A stretch of 64,000 bases of DNA from Pyrenochaeta sp. MPI-SDFR-AT-0127 (GCA_020747015.1 JAGTJM010000066.1:1-64000), one strand, 5' to 3'; positions 34,278 to 45,759 are shown, counted from the first letter of the stretch. Program-made: numbers and translations. The notes: generated by a model not told the origin, from the letters alone.

Positions 34278-35766
34278 CTTGTCTGCTGTTTGTAGGAGAT
34301 TGAAGATGGTGGTTGTCCAGGTGCAACAGCAGTGGGCAGTGTCGGGGAAGTGAGGGCGGGGTAAAGTTGCAGCGAGCTGGCGCGCAACACAAGAGAGCAA
34401 TTGGAGCTTTTGAAGCTGGTAATGGACAAGAGAAGAGAAGACGAACGGGATTCGGTGGGGGTCTCTGCTGATAAGTAGTCCTCCGACCGGAAGAGTTTGG
34501 AAAAGAGGGCGGGGCACTAAGGGTTGCGTCAAGTGGCTGCAAAGCAAGCACGTCCCGCCAAAGATCCCTACAACTACATAGGTAACGGAGAAAGGCTTCG
34601 GCCGCGGCGGTAACGCCAATATGCTAAGCCACTGTTGCCAATTCTGTCTTCTAATAACTGCTTGCTGCTCCAGTCATGACTGTGTAAGAGGGGACGATTA
34701 GAAAGCAGCCTCCGAGACTGTGCAGCCTGAATCAGAGCTCCAGTCGAGGTTTGTGCCAGCAGTACACAAGGTTGGAAGGCAGCAAACAAGCCCGTCCCCG
34801 TCGTCAGCAAACTACTCTGCCTCCCTCCCAGGAGATTGAATCCCATGCGAGCTTTTGCACAGTACCTCCGGCGAACACGCGCGGAAATGCTGGGTGCAGT
34901 GAGCGCGGTGCAGCTTGTCTCGTTTGCCCCTCCATCTCAGCCTTAACGCAAGGATAACAGAATGGAGGGGCAAACGTCGCAGGGATTGTCGGCCACGCTA
35001 AGACCCACGAAAGTCGTCAAAGAAGATTGCAGCCATCGGCTCCGTAGGCGTCATAGGCCGTGCAGCAGTTCCGGCTAGGCTTGTGCTCGAGGCGCACTTT
35101 GGTGCGTTTGGAGTTGTCGCTCGTTGGGGTGGTGGCAGCGCTCGACCGGCAGGCCGGAGTCACGTGCGGGCCCTGCGCCGCAGTCGCGGAGGAGCCAAGG
35201 CGCTCACGTCCACAGCAACATCACCCAACAAATTACAACGTTCAACACACTATTAGACGCACCCAGCGGTAATTGCACTCTGCACCGGCCCGCCATCCCA
35301 CTCTGCTCCATTCAAAGCCCGACCCGGAGTTTCACAGACGCGACGTCGCTCCACTAGACGCTTCAGGAAAGACTCGTCAGCAACGTGCCGTCCAAGTCAG
35401 CCTCCACTCACTCAATCTACGCGACGGCTGCGGCATTATTCACACCCTCTGCAAACGTGCGCCTCACCAAAACCAGTTCCCCCCACGGCCGGCACCCCGC
35501 GTCCCTTGTTCGCCGCTGCTATTGCACTACGCCTTGCAATCATCACCAGCCTCAAATCTCCGCGCCCGCGCTTGCGCTTGCGACAAATTTTTGCGTGTCC
35601 AACATCTGCAAACCGTTCATTGCCACATAGCCTTGCGCAACCACACCACCACCACCACCAGTCTAACTGAACCCTCACAGCAGGAGCCCGGCCCCCCATC
35701 AGTAGCTGGTTAAGTCATCAACTCCACTAGGGTTAATCTGAACTGACGCACAGTTCCTACTTCGAC
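34278..35766. other. Divergent promoter region, GND1 / RBM42-like
   Basis: 1.49 kb, GC-rich nearer the RBM42-like gene, with many small overlapping ORFs of biased composition and no recognisable domain. Contains a 15-bp perfect inverted repeat (34921-34976). The long C-rich stretch 35200-35760 probably includes the 5' leader of the RNA-binding protein gene, perhaps with a leader intron. Confidence 0.4.
34921..34976. repeat. Perfect 15-bp inverted repeat with 26-nt spacer
   Basis: CGTTTGCCCCTCCAT at 34921-34935 is the exact reverse complement of ATGGAGGGGCAAACG at 34962-34976. The pairing stops sharply at both ends. Lies in the divergent GND1 / RBM42-like promoter region. Confidence 0.9.
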
Positions 35767-36783
35767 ATGGCAACCGGAGACTCCAATCTGCAGCCGCACC
35801 ACTCGCTCCCAGCACGCCCTCCCCCCTCGACATACTCAGCGCCCCCCTCGAGGCCAAACAATGCTGGCGCGAGAGGCCAGGCCAACTCCCCCATGTTTGC
35901 TGGCTTCACGCCGCGCTCCGTGGTAGCCCATGCTCCTCCACAAGCGGCTGCTGCACCAACAAACTACCCGCAAGCTACTGTGAGCGCTCCATACCAAGCA
36001 CCCGCTTACCCGACCAGCAATGCTTACAACAACTACTCGTACCCAGCCTATGCTGCAGGAGCTCCCGCCACCTCATATCCAGCTGCCACGTCGATGAACC
36101 GCAGCTTTACTGGCACTTATGATCCAGAAGAGGAGGCTCGCATTGCCGAGTGGAACAGCGCATACAATGCAGGCGATGCCAACGCGAAGAAGAGTGGTAA
36201 CGCGAATATCGGTGTCCGTTCCGAGGCAACATCAACTCCAGATGCCGACAATGGACCGTCAGCAGATGGCAAACGAAAGACAGTAGTCCGCGAGGGAGGC
36301 GGAAAGCAGTGGGAGGATGAGACCTTACTCGAATGGAATCCATTGCATCCACGACTCTTTATCGGTAATCTTGCCGGGGAGGTTACAGACGATTCGTTGC
36401 TCAAAGCTTTCGCCAAGTACCCATCCTTGTCGAAAGCCCGCGTAGTCCGTGATAAGAAGTCAACGAAGAGCAGAAGCTATGGCTTTGTGAGCTTCTCCGA
36501 CACTGACGACTACTTTCGTGCCGCCAAGGAGATGCAGGGCAAGTACATTGGCAGTCACCCAGTCCTGATCAAGCGAGCAACATCTGAGGTCAAAGCTGTC
36601 ACCAAGCGAGACGACAAGCATGGCAAGCATGGGAATCACGGAAAGAATAAGAATAACAAGAACAACAAAGACAACAAAGCTGGCTCAAATAGCACACCCG
36701 CTGTGGTCGCCTCCCCGGCCATGTTCATTCCAAGGGGTGTCCAGAAGAAAGGCAAGGCAAACGGCCCAAGGGTCTTGGGTTGA
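35767..36783 (+). CDS. RRM RNA-binding protein, RBM42-like
   Basis: Intronless, 338 residues. The N-terminal 130 residues are Pro/Ala/Tyr-rich and disordered. A single RRM (about 198-278) has RNP2 RLFIGNLAG and RNP1 SRSYGFVSF, preceded by the RBM42-type lead-in WEDETLLEWNPLHP. A Lys/Asn/His-rich repeat (KHGKHGNHGKNKNNKNNKDN) and the tail PRGVQKKGKANGPR follow. Animal RBM42 binds mRNA and the spliceosome; a splicing/mRNP role is inferred. Start chosen at the first ATG of the frame. Confidence 0.85.
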   Translation: MATGDSNLQPHHSLPARPPPSTYSAPPSRPNNAGARGQANSPMFAGFTPRSVVAHAPPQAAAAPTNYPQATVSAPYQAPAYPTSNAYNNYSYPAYAAGAPATSYPAATSMNRSFTGTYDPEEEARIAEWNSAYNAGDANAKKSGNANIGVRSEATSTPDADNGPSADGKRKTVVREGGGKQWEDETLLEWNPLHPRLFIGNLAGEVTDDSLLKAFAKYPSLSKARVVRDKKSTKSRSYGFVSFSDTDDYFRAAKEMQGKYIGSHPVLIKRATSEVKAVTKRDDKHGKHGNHGKNKNNKNNKDNKAGSNSTPAVVASPAMFIPRGVQKKGKANGPRVLG

Positions 36784-37673
36784 GCATCTTGTATTCATTG
36801 TGCTCAAAGGTCAGTTGGAAAATGCAGTTACTGATGGCTGCAATAGAGGATCCTACGACCGGTATGGCTACATTGAGGTCAGTTTATAGTTTTCTTGTAC
36901 ATGCGAATCCCACCTGGGAAGTCTGCCTATGATCACTCAAGCGATATGGCGATCTGGCGTTAATTTGGTTGGGCTAGTGTCAAGACACGTAATCGAATAG
37001 ACGAGCGTAGTTGGAAACGTCAAGCCAGGCACATTAAGAGTAAGTTATCTGTTTGCGGTATACCCACCTGCGCGTGGGACCAATTGCTGCCTCATTTTAC
37101 AACATCAAAAAACTACTATTGGGTGCACGCTTAGTACGGCATTCCCTGCTGTAAGGAACATCATCAATGTCGATATACCTTATACTTGCGGTGGCTTCGC
37201 TGCAAGTTAGTCAATAATGCGAAGCTATTAATTCTGAAGCATGTCGATTCCCTGTCTAAAAGTCCAAGTCGTCGATCCAGAACAAAAGCACTGAATATTA
37301 AACTAGTTAACTTAGAGGAGTTTGTATATGATTCTCAGGCCAACCAAGCATGTCACCAAACACATGAATTAATCGACAAGCAAACCAGCACCCATCACAT
37401 AAGAACCTGTATATGAACTTGCGTGAAGTAGTTCTATACTAAGACAATTTGAAAAAAAAGTATATCATTATCATAAGGCTAGCGTATATACGCACAGGGT
37501 ATCCCTAGACTAGCACCAGTAACGCCTTGCTGAGTAAAACTAGATTTGCATGTCAAACCCAATGAAAAAGCACAAATCCAATACAAAATATCATGTCAAA
37601 TCGCCTCCAGGATCCTGACTCTTGTCAGCTGCTTGGCTAGACCGACCTCGAATCGTGGACCGTCTTGGACCGT
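36784..37673. other. Convergent spacer, RBM42-like / inositol phosphatase
   Basis: 890 bp, AT-richer than the surroundings. Includes a 12-bp palindrome GCGTATATACGC (37482-37493) and an A8 run. The small + strand ORF at 37186-37416 has no recognisable domain. I see no transposon ends. Confidence 0.4.
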
Positions 37674-39077
37674 CTAGTACGTAAACTTTCGGTCGCCCAT
37701 GATCCCCCAGAGCTCTTCTACCACAGCCTTCTGCTCCTCACGCTTTGCGTGTCGGACTGCCAAGTAGAGACGACCCTCGAGAGTTGGATCCCACTCTCCA
37801 GGGTTGGCGCTCGCAACCATGCCGCCGGCCTCTTCAAGGATGATCCAGCCGGCACATACGTCCCAGATCCAGACACCACCCTCCCAGAAGACGTCTATGA
37901 TACCTTGGGCGACATAGCAGAAGTCGAGTGCCGCAGAGCCGTTCGAGCGGACCGACTTGACCATAGCACCACCCTCTACCTTTGCGGTCAGCAGCTTGTT
38001 GTGAACATGGGTGCGAAGAGACCAATTAGGCCCAGAGCGCTGATTGCCCCATTCTACTGCTACGAGGCATGTGTTGAGGTTTGGCATAGGCGGTGGGATC
38101 GGCTGGAGAGGAAGTTGGTATTTGGCGCCGGTTGTCATCTTGGTCAGGTACGCTCCCTGGTTCTTGATGGCTGTGTATAGATCCCCGCGGAAAGGGTTAT
38201 ACACAACGCCGACCACCGGCTTCTTATTCAACGTTAAAGCGAGCGAGATAGCACAATTGGGCACGCCTTTGCTGAAGTTCAGTGTGCCATCGATAGGATC
38301 GCAGACGAACGTGGGGCAGTCAGCAAGCTTGGTACCGTGCTTGAAAGTTTCTTCGCCCAAAAATCCAAAACGAGGGTATGCGGCGCGTGTTCGGTCTTCG
38401 ACCATGGCTTCGATTTGACTGTCATACTTTGTGACTAGATCCGAAGTGTTGTTCTTCGTCGTAGCGACGATGAGAAATTCATGCTCGGCCTCGAGCATGA
38501 TCTTGCCAGCGTCCATGGCGATCTCAACTAGCAGATCGTGGACTTTTGTCAGGTCGGTTTCGATCAAATCGTGCTCGGCCAGGTCTAGGACGAAGTATGG
38601 CGTGTTGGACGGTGTCGTGGCTGGTGTCGGCGCAGTCGAAAAATCGGAGCCTTCGTTGTCCAGATAAGTACTAGAGGAGATGCGAGAGAGTGTGACATTG
38701 TGAGTCGGTTTGCTTGAATCCATAGCGGCGTCGATGTTCGGGATCGTAAAGTTACGAAGCATTGTCTTATAGGCGGGTTGAATGGTAGTACTGTATACTC
38801 GAGCTTTTTGAACGCTTAGAAATGGTAGTTGAAGTCTTCGATGCGTGTGAGAGTATGTGTTTGGTCCGGAATGGCGTGGGAGACTTTTGTTTATATGCCC
38901 CAGGGAGCCACGAAAGGGTGAAAGCAAAAGAACATGAGTGCCGTTGTGCAGTGACCGTGTTGTGAATGTTCTAGTCCCACCAATAGAATACCACGAGTAC
39001 CCTCGGCGTGTGAAAGTACACTGAGCGGTGAAAAAACCCAGCAGTGCTACAGTGCGGGTAGGTGTTGTTGATAACAT
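37674..39077 (-). CDS. Inositol monophosphatase family enzyme with basic N-terminal extension
   Basis: Mg2+-dependent phosphatase of the IMPase superfamily, removing phosphate from inositol phosphates. The related fungal QutG sits in quinate clusters, but none is seen here. Metal and catalytic motifs are complete: FGFLGEETF, VCDPIDGTLNFSKGVPNC and WIWDVCAGWIILEEAGG. The open frame gives 467 residues. Starting at the internal ATG 38762 (MLRNFTIPN) gives 362, closer to the family length. The extra 105 residues contain no Asp or Glu and many Arg/Thr/Ser, as in a mitochondrial presequence, so alternative starts may give mitochondrial and cytosolic forms. No intron. Confidence 0.88.
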   Translation of the reverse strand: MLSTTPTRTVALLGFFTAQCTFTRRGYSWYSIGGTRTFTTRSLHNGTHVLLLSPFRGSLGHINKSLPRHSGPNTYSHTHRRLQLPFLSVQKARVYSTTIQPAYKTMLRNFTIPNIDAAMDSSKPTHNVTLSRISSSTYLDNEGSDFSTAPTPATTPSNTPYFVLDLAEHDLIETDLTKVHDLLVEIAMDAGKIMLEAEHEFLIVATTKNNTSDLVTKYDSQIEAMVEDRTRAAYPRFGFLGEETFKHGTKLADCPTFVCDPIDGTLNFSKGVPNCAISLALTLNKKPVVGVVYNPFRGDLYTAIKNQGAYLTKMTTGAKYQLPLQPIPPPMPNLNTCLVAVEWGNQRSGPNWSLRTHVHNKLLTAKVEGGAMVKSVRSNGSAALDFCYVAQGIIDVFWEGGVWIWDVCAGWIILEEAGGMVASANPGEWDPTLEGRLYLAVRHAKREEQKAVVEELWGIMGDRKFTY

Positions 39078-40197
39078 TGTGCGATGTGGTGTAAGAAAAC
39101 GATTTCCTTGTGAAAGCGCCGCAACACGAGGGCTAATGCAGTCTGCAGCTCCGTTCCTTGAGGTACAGGGATTTTGATTTTGTCGCTTGCAGAGAGCTGC
39201 AGTAGCGTCTGTGGCTATAGGAGATGCATTGCGTTGAGAATCTAATGGGGCATTGGCCAGGCAAGTCCCCGTGGCTGTTGGTTCTCAAGGTGGCCGAAAT
39301 GGCATTGAGCTAGAATGTACTCAATGGTTACAACTGCAGGAGTAGCCGTTGGTACTTAGACGTCGTCCTATCGGTCGAGCCAGCAAGTATGGTATGCTGT
39401 CAACCGCGATTCATTCCCGTGTCTGCTGCCTTGGCTCTGCAATGGCGGTATGATAAGACCACGAGTAAGTTTGATGCAGCCGCTTCAATATTCACGCGTC
39501 GACTTCGTCACGTCAGCACTTGTTCGGAACGTACTCGATGCTGGATGTCTCTGGAAATTTGGTGGCTGAGCCGAGTCTTTCCGGGCATGTTTCCGGTGGC
39601 CTCGGTGTGTTGAGCCTACCAGCGAAAGCTCTGGACTTGCGGTCAATACGCAGGTACCATTATCTCCAAATTTCCCAGAGAAATGCCGGTTGGTACGTGC
39701 TGTCATGAGAGGCGCTTGGAGATTTGTCAGGCAAGAATGACGATATACCGTCTGGTTTTGCATGGGATTGCATGCACAGAGCGTAAACTGTGATAACCAG
39801 AGCATGTTTCTAGATTGATCGAGACCAGAACCGCACATGCTCATGTTGATTGTAACTGAAATATTACAACAGCACTGCGAATGGAAATGTCTATGAAATG
39901 ATGAGGAGAGGAAAGAACAGGGAAGTAAGATGGCTCGTGCGCAAGCTTAGTTACTCTTCTAACAAACTTTGGCCGCATTGCACCATACATCCAGTTGCTT
40001 TGGTAGGCGTCCATCGATTGAGAAAGAGACAGCCTGTGGTACTTTTCAAATAAATTACACGATGTGCAAGAAATGGTGAATTCGAACTCTTCACGATAGA
40101 GAGGACCAATCGCCTTAGAAAGACCACAACGTTAATGATTTTGTCTTCACTTTCAAGAAAACTCTGAAATTGAATACACAACACGAAAACTTTCGCA
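39078..40197. other. Divergent intergenic region upstream of inositol phosphatase and orphan gene
   Basis: 1.1 kb. Overlapping small ORFs at 39389-39844 have no recognisable domain. Presumed promoters of both flanking genes. Confidence 0.35.
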
Positions 40198-41187
40198 ATG
40201 CCTGACAAAAAGTCCTTGCCTAAGGAGCGTTACGTGCGTCAACGCAAGGCACGAGAACTCCGCCGTTCCATTGCAGCTATCACGCCGGAAAACTCTCAGC
40301 CACAGAAGCAGTCTCCTCTATTCTCTATCCTACCTGCAGAAATACGCCTCCTCATCTTCCAGAATGTCTTGAGCCAACAATTGGATCTCTATCGTCGCAT
40401 CGATATACATTCCATCAGCCCTCTTTATCGCCCTGGCCACACATACCGCACGACCGTTGATATTGTTCTCTTGCTCACATGCCGTTTGATCTACTTTGAG
40501 GCCCATGATATCCCATTACGAAGCGCTACGCATCATTTCCGGTATTTGGGAAGTACATCATGGCTCTACAATGGCGATGTTTGGCTCCATCACATTACGA
40601 AACAGCGCGGCGCCGAGCTGTATCATCTACATGACAATCTTGTTGCCCTTCGCTCACACAACTTCTCAAAGTTTCTGCTACCGCACCTACACTGGCGGAG
40701 AATTACTTGGACAGTTTGCGCCTACCTACTACCACCATTACTTGCAGGACAGAAGGAGCTAGATTCTCTTGTGTCAACACTAGCAGGACTGTCAATCCCA
40801 TGGAGTTGTCGGGAAGTCACTCTTGAATTGGAGACAAGAGAAGACTTGCGAGATGACCAGCCAAGCTTTTCGGTGCAAGCGAATGCATGCCGGGAGATTG
40901 CACTGACAAGAAGTAAAGGCACCAAATTGGACTTTGATGAAAAATACTCAGCGCAGTACAAATGGGTTGGTAGCTGGCAAGCGCGGTGGGGAACGAGCGA
41001 GACCGCTTTGGCAGAAAATACTATGTTATATTGCACTACCAGATTGTGTTGGCGAGAAAAGGTGGCGAGACGGGAGTACATGAGCTATGATTATTTGGAT
41101 TGTTTGAGGCTCGAGGGCTGTGCACAGGTCGTAAAAGTCCTACCGATGGAGAATGGCTCACAAATATTTAAGGAATTGGCGGATTGA
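40198..41187 (+). CDS. Fungal F-box/2EXR-like orphan protein
   Basis: Intronless, 329 residues. A basic N-terminus (KERYVRQRKARELRRS) is followed by SPLFSILPAEIRLLIFQNVL, the short motif that opens many fungal F-box-like and 2EXR/DUF7730-type proteins, then VDIVLLLTCRLIYFEAHDIP, also typical of that group. The remainder is moderately conserved-looking helical sequence with no catalytic motif. These proteins form large, fast-evolving families in Pezizomycotina; an adaptor role in ubiquitination is only inferred from the motif. Confidence 0.7.
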   Translation: MPDKKSLPKERYVRQRKARELRRSIAAITPENSQPQKQSPLFSILPAEIRLLIFQNVLSQQLDLYRRIDIHSISPLYRPGHTYRTTVDIVLLLTCRLIYFEAHDIPLRSATHHFRYLGSTSWLYNGDVWLHHITKQRGAELYHLHDNLVALRSHNFSKFLLPHLHWRRITWTVCAYLLPPLLAGQKELDSLVSTLAGLSIPWSCREVTLELETREDLRDDQPSFSVQANACREIALTRSKGTKLDFDEKYSAQYKWVGSWQARWGTSETALAENTMLYCTTRLCWREKVARREYMSYDYLDCLRLEGCAQVVKVLPMENGSQIFKELAD

Positions 41188-41625
41188 CCATGATTCTGCA
41201 AATGTATTGCCTTCCAGCATTGATTTCTGCGAACAACAACAGCTGATCAATCTTTGTTCAAGATAATCTCGCCACATACTATAAGGCTCAGATCGGTCTT
41301 GCTGTCAAACAATACCATCAATGCTCGTGGAAAGTACAACAGCACCTCGTGTATTTGCCTGGCCCGAGTATCCAGATCGTACTGTCTCCTCTCAGCCTTT
41401 AATAATACCATTCATCGCCCACATTATCATCATTCACGCTAATCAAAGTAGCCTTCACTCTTCACACCTTCATCTGATATTTACATACATCGTTGCAAGT
41501 ACCTACAAGATTTTTACCCTACCTAACTTTGATTACACCTTAAATCCTCCAGCTCCGTCAAAACAACCTCTAGCACCACTTTTTCTTCCTGCCACGCCTC
41601 TTTTTTGACCAAGTGAAACCAAACA

Positions 41626-43082
41626 TTGTCTGGCCCCGAGTCTCATTCTCTACTGAGGTCTTCGAAGTACATGCGGTTACTTGATCCGCGCTACTGCACC
41701 TATCCTTCGAAGCAGCACCATAACAATCCTACCGTTCAGCAGAAGCACCGAAGTGCTAAGGTGACGGAGGCAGCAGAAGCACGATGCCATGGACAACGAG
41801 AGCGAGAAAGAGATATCAGGTCACAAGGTCCTCGAAAAGTACCTCGATCTAGCACAAATTTTACTCGAATCCAACTGAGGCATCGTGCTGAGCGCAGTAT
41901 TGCCCCTCGTAATAATCGCATTTTGAATAGACATCGCCCTTCATCTCACCCTCCCACAATGAGAGAGAGACTCCAAGCAGTAAGAGGTCGACTGCATAGA
42001 CTTGAGAAGCAGATCTCTGCTAGTAACCGAGACAAGCTTTGTTATCGACTCAAGAGGATCGTGATCAGGAAATCCTGAAGTATAGTACCACAATGTTGGT
42101 GTATCCTTCGCCGTCATTGACAGTCACCCAGTATGGTCGCCTCACTATTTCATTTTCTCAACCCACTAAGAACCTAGCGAACTCTCAGCTTGGACGAGAG
42201 CTCTCGCAAATACAAGACATAGGCTCACAGACGGAAGAATTTCACCTGTTTCTGAAGTACATTAAGCTCAGGATCAGAACCAACTTTTGTCGTTCATTAG
42301 CGATCACGAAGCACCTGGAAGGCATAGCCCCATCTATGCCTGATCCCAATCCGTCTGTCTTTTATTGACTATCACTCGGAGGTGTGTTTCGAGTTCTGTC
42401 GGATAACGTCTACCGTAGAGACTATTAGTTTCTGTTCAACCGAGCTCTCGTGTCGAGACAGAGTGATATTATCGCCGACCGTAGGCCTTCAATTGCCACG
42501 AGCATATTCCATTATCTTATCTCAACGTTCGAAGACTGAGACCTTACATTCCACAGTCGAGGACCTACAAGAAAAAATCGATGCACACCATAAGCAACCC
42601 GCATTTGTTTCTTCGGCATTAGAGATTGGCACACGAATCATCGTTGACCACTCGAGAACGGTCATCCTGGAATATTCATAACTACTGCAGATAGATCCCT
42701 GAGAAACGGGTAGTTGGGAACGGTACTAGAACCTACCCTACATCCTGAAGATGGATGATTGAGAGACAAGAAAACAGAAGACAACCTCATAGTCATGGCC
42801 GACATCACTGCGCCTGCGGCAGTAGATCCTGATCCCGAATGTGCGAATACTTCCTACCAGCACATCAACTGTTCCATTTACATCTTGGCTCCAACGGCTA
42901 TTCACAAACACGTCCCTAAGCCTGCCAATACAACAAGACAATCACGTGTCGTTACCGACAGTTCGTCTGAGTCGGCTTTTGCATGGGGACATCGGCACTT
43001 GTTCTCGTGTGGTTTAAGCATTGACTCCAGCACTAGCTCTGAGCAGTCCAGGCCTAGTACTAAGAGGCAAAGAATTATATAA
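41626..43082 (+). pseudogene. Block of overlapping frame-shifted ORFs, possible relic of an orphan gene
   Basis: Four consecutive open stretches lie on one strand in changing frames: 41626-42078, 42039-42368, 42328-42681 and 42759-43082. Each has protein-like rather than random composition (for example RERLQAVRGRLHRLEKQ, LGRELSQIQDIGSQTEEF, STVEDLQEKIDAHHKQ, DSSTSSEQSRPSTKRQRII), but only the first two and the second/third overlap. No set of GT-AG introns I tried joins them. Either a multi-exon orphan with exons I cannot resolve or a gene decayed by frameshifts. No family recognised. Confidence 0.3.
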
Positions 43083-43407
43083 CGGCTAATCATACGACTT
43101 CAGGGGCTGCTCAGGAGGCTAAATCACTAGGAGGGCAAGGGCAAAGGTTCTTGCTGTGATTTCAGTACAGATATAACATCACCGAGAGCAAAATAGCCTG
43201 AATAAGCGGGACTCATCGACCATTTGGCGAGTGGTGTAATGCTCTTGATTATCCTAGAAAATTAAGTTGATTGCTGTGTTCCACAGTAAGGAATGAACTT
43301 GGACATGGTTGTGTAGGAACATTGCGGAATCATGCCGTTCGGAAGTGAGCACGGACTGCCCGCATTTCTGTGTTGTGTCTGAATTGCCCTTCACCAGACA
43401 TCACGTC

Positions 43408-45345
43408 ATGTTCGCCCAAACCACGCGTAGTAACCTCGCTGCAGCTTCAAGACGGCCTTATATCTGTCGAAGTTGCTTGCTGAAAGCTAGTCGATGCCAA
43501 TTGAAGCCCGCGCCGAATCTGACACGAACCACGATACGATTCCTCCAGGCCGAAAGCCAGCCATCGTCTCAAGATGATACCCCATTTCGAAAGCTCCTCA
43601 AAGACGCTACGAAGCAGCAACAGAAGAAAAAGAAGGACAAGACCGCTTCTTTCCAATCAGAAACAGCGATAGAGAGCCAAGACCCACGATTAGGCAAATG
43701 GGAACTAACAGTGGGTATTGAGGTACACGCTGAGCTGAACACAGCACGGAAGCTGTTTTCAAGTGCTGCCACCTCGGTCAGTGAGGTGCCAAATACTCAT
43801 GCTGCCCTGTTTGATACTGCCTTCCCTGGCAGTCAACCCCATTTCCAGAGAGAAACGCTCATCCCTGCGATTCGCGCGGCTCTAGCTTTCGAATGTCAAG
43901 TCCAGCGCAAGAGCAGCTTCGATCGCAAACACTACTTTTACCAAGACCAGCCTGCCGGATACCAGATTACTCAATATTATGAACCATTTGCCACAGATGG
44001 CAAGCTCACCCTTTACCCTCACGACTTCCCCGCTGGTGCTGCCCCACAACCAGGCCCTTTCAGTATTGGCATAAAGCAAATACAAATAGAACAAGACACC
44101 GCCAAAACCATACAGCAACCTCCTTCGACTCACCTACTCGACTTTAACCGCGTCTCTCATCCCCTGATCGAGATCATTACCCTTCCCCAAATCCACGACC
44201 CCGTCGTTGCTGCTGTCGTTGTGCGGAAGATACAATCTATACTCAAATCAGTCAATGCTTGCACCGCGGGTATGGAACTAGGTGGTCTGCGTGCTGATAT
44301 CAATGTTTCGGTTCGCGAGCGTGATACAGTTTTGTCGAACAATGGCCACTCATATCACGGCGTCACTGGCTTGGGACAGCGAACCGAAATTAAGAACCTA
44401 GCAAGTGTGAAGGCTGTTGAGGATGCTATCATTGCCGAACGTGACCGTCAAATCGACATTCTTGAGCATGGTGGCGTTGTCGAGGGCGAAACACGTGGGT
44501 GGACTCTCGGAAGTAAGACGACGAAGCGTTTGAGAGGAAAAGAGGGTGAGATCGATTATCGCTACATGCCCGATCCAGACATTCCTCCAGTTTTTATTGG
44601 CGAGGTATGTAGACATTTTCGAGTAGCAGAGTATCCCGCTAATTGGATCAGGATCTCATTAGGTACTTGCGGGAAACCTTGCCGCTACGCCCCGATGCGA
44701 ACGTGGACATGCTCGTGCACAAATATGGGCTCACAACTAAAGACGCCCTTACGCTCCTCTCTTTCGATGATGGTGACCGATTAGACTACTTCATACAGGT
44801 TATGAAGTGCCTGATGCACGAACGAAAGACGCGAGAAGACCATATGCTAACGGCTACGCTTGGGAAAATTGCGGGCGATTGGTATGGCGCTATTCAAAGT
44901 GGATAAAACCCAGCTAATATGGATCAGGGTTTTAATGGAGCTAGGGACCCTTTTTAGGGATCAGCCATGGGACACAGGCCGTGTTCCATGCGCGGCACTC
45001 GCAGGTATTATAACGCACCTTCGAAGTAAGCAAATCACGTCTCGGTCTGCCAAACGAATCCTAGCAATGGTATTTGAAGGTGATAAGCGATCTGTGCATG
45101 AGATCGTGCAACAAGAGAACTTGATGTTTAAGCCTTTATCAAGAGCAGAATACATTTCGCTTGCACAGGAGTTACTAGATGGGAAGCCCGATATGGTCAA
45201 AGATATCACTGAAAAGGGACAAGTGAAGAAGGTGAAGTGGTTCGTTGGTCAGATGATGGCGAGGAGCGCGGACGGCAGTGTAGAACCGGATGTTGCAGAA
45301 GAAACATTAAAAGAGCTTCTGGGACTGGTTGAACCAAAGTGGTAA
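43408..45345 (+). CDS. PET112: Mitochondrial glutamyl-tRNA(Gln) amidotransferase subunit B
   Basis: GatB of the mitochondrial GatFAB-type transamidosome, converting Glu-tRNA(Gln) to Gln-tRNA(Gln). Exons 43408..44604, 44652..44881 and 44928..45345, 614 residues. The Arg/Ser-rich presequence (about 1-45) and a lysine-rich segment lead to [20 protein letters not shown]. The signatures [33 protein letters not shown] and [18 protein letters not shown] follow, and the C-terminal GatB/YqeY tail domain ends [15 protein letters not shown]...LVEPKW. The start at 43408 is preferred over an upstream CTG/TTG-initiated extension because it begins the targeting peptide. The two introns have near-identical 3' ends. 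Confidence 0.95.
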
Positions 45346-45759
45346 CTTCCGCAATATTATGAGGCATGGTGGTTAATCAGCATACATGTCCCTCATGGTG
45401 GATGTGTGTTGTAATTGTGTAAGTGCTCATTGACGGAGGAAGTGACTCGGGAGGAACACGTACCATGACCCTAGGGCGCTTAACAGTCACATAGAACTTT
45501 CGTCACTCTTAGAGCAGCATTATCGTGTGGAGGCATCGATATATTGGCTCCACCAAAAAAGGACATTGCGCATGTTTCGTGCACATCGGCCCTAGGTTAC
45601 TGTGATGCAAATGTTCTGACCAGGAGGTTGCCATCATATTGTTACAGTCAAAATTTCCTGCAGTCTCCTTTCACGAAAGCTTCAGCTAAATAGTTTCAAG
45701 TACATCTGCAAATTTAGCTCGATGAGCGTATTGTATACTGAATTCGTCTTCATCACATT
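45346..45759. other. Intergenic, PET112 / orphan gene
   Basis: 414 bp, same-strand neighbours, no ORF or motif of note. AT-rich toward the orphan start. Confidence 0.35.

Noticed and set aside
36900..37670. AT-richer spacer as a RIP-mutated transposon relic
   Set aside because: The AT bias is mild, no terminal repeats or transposase fragments could be read, and a dinucleotide index could not be computed here.
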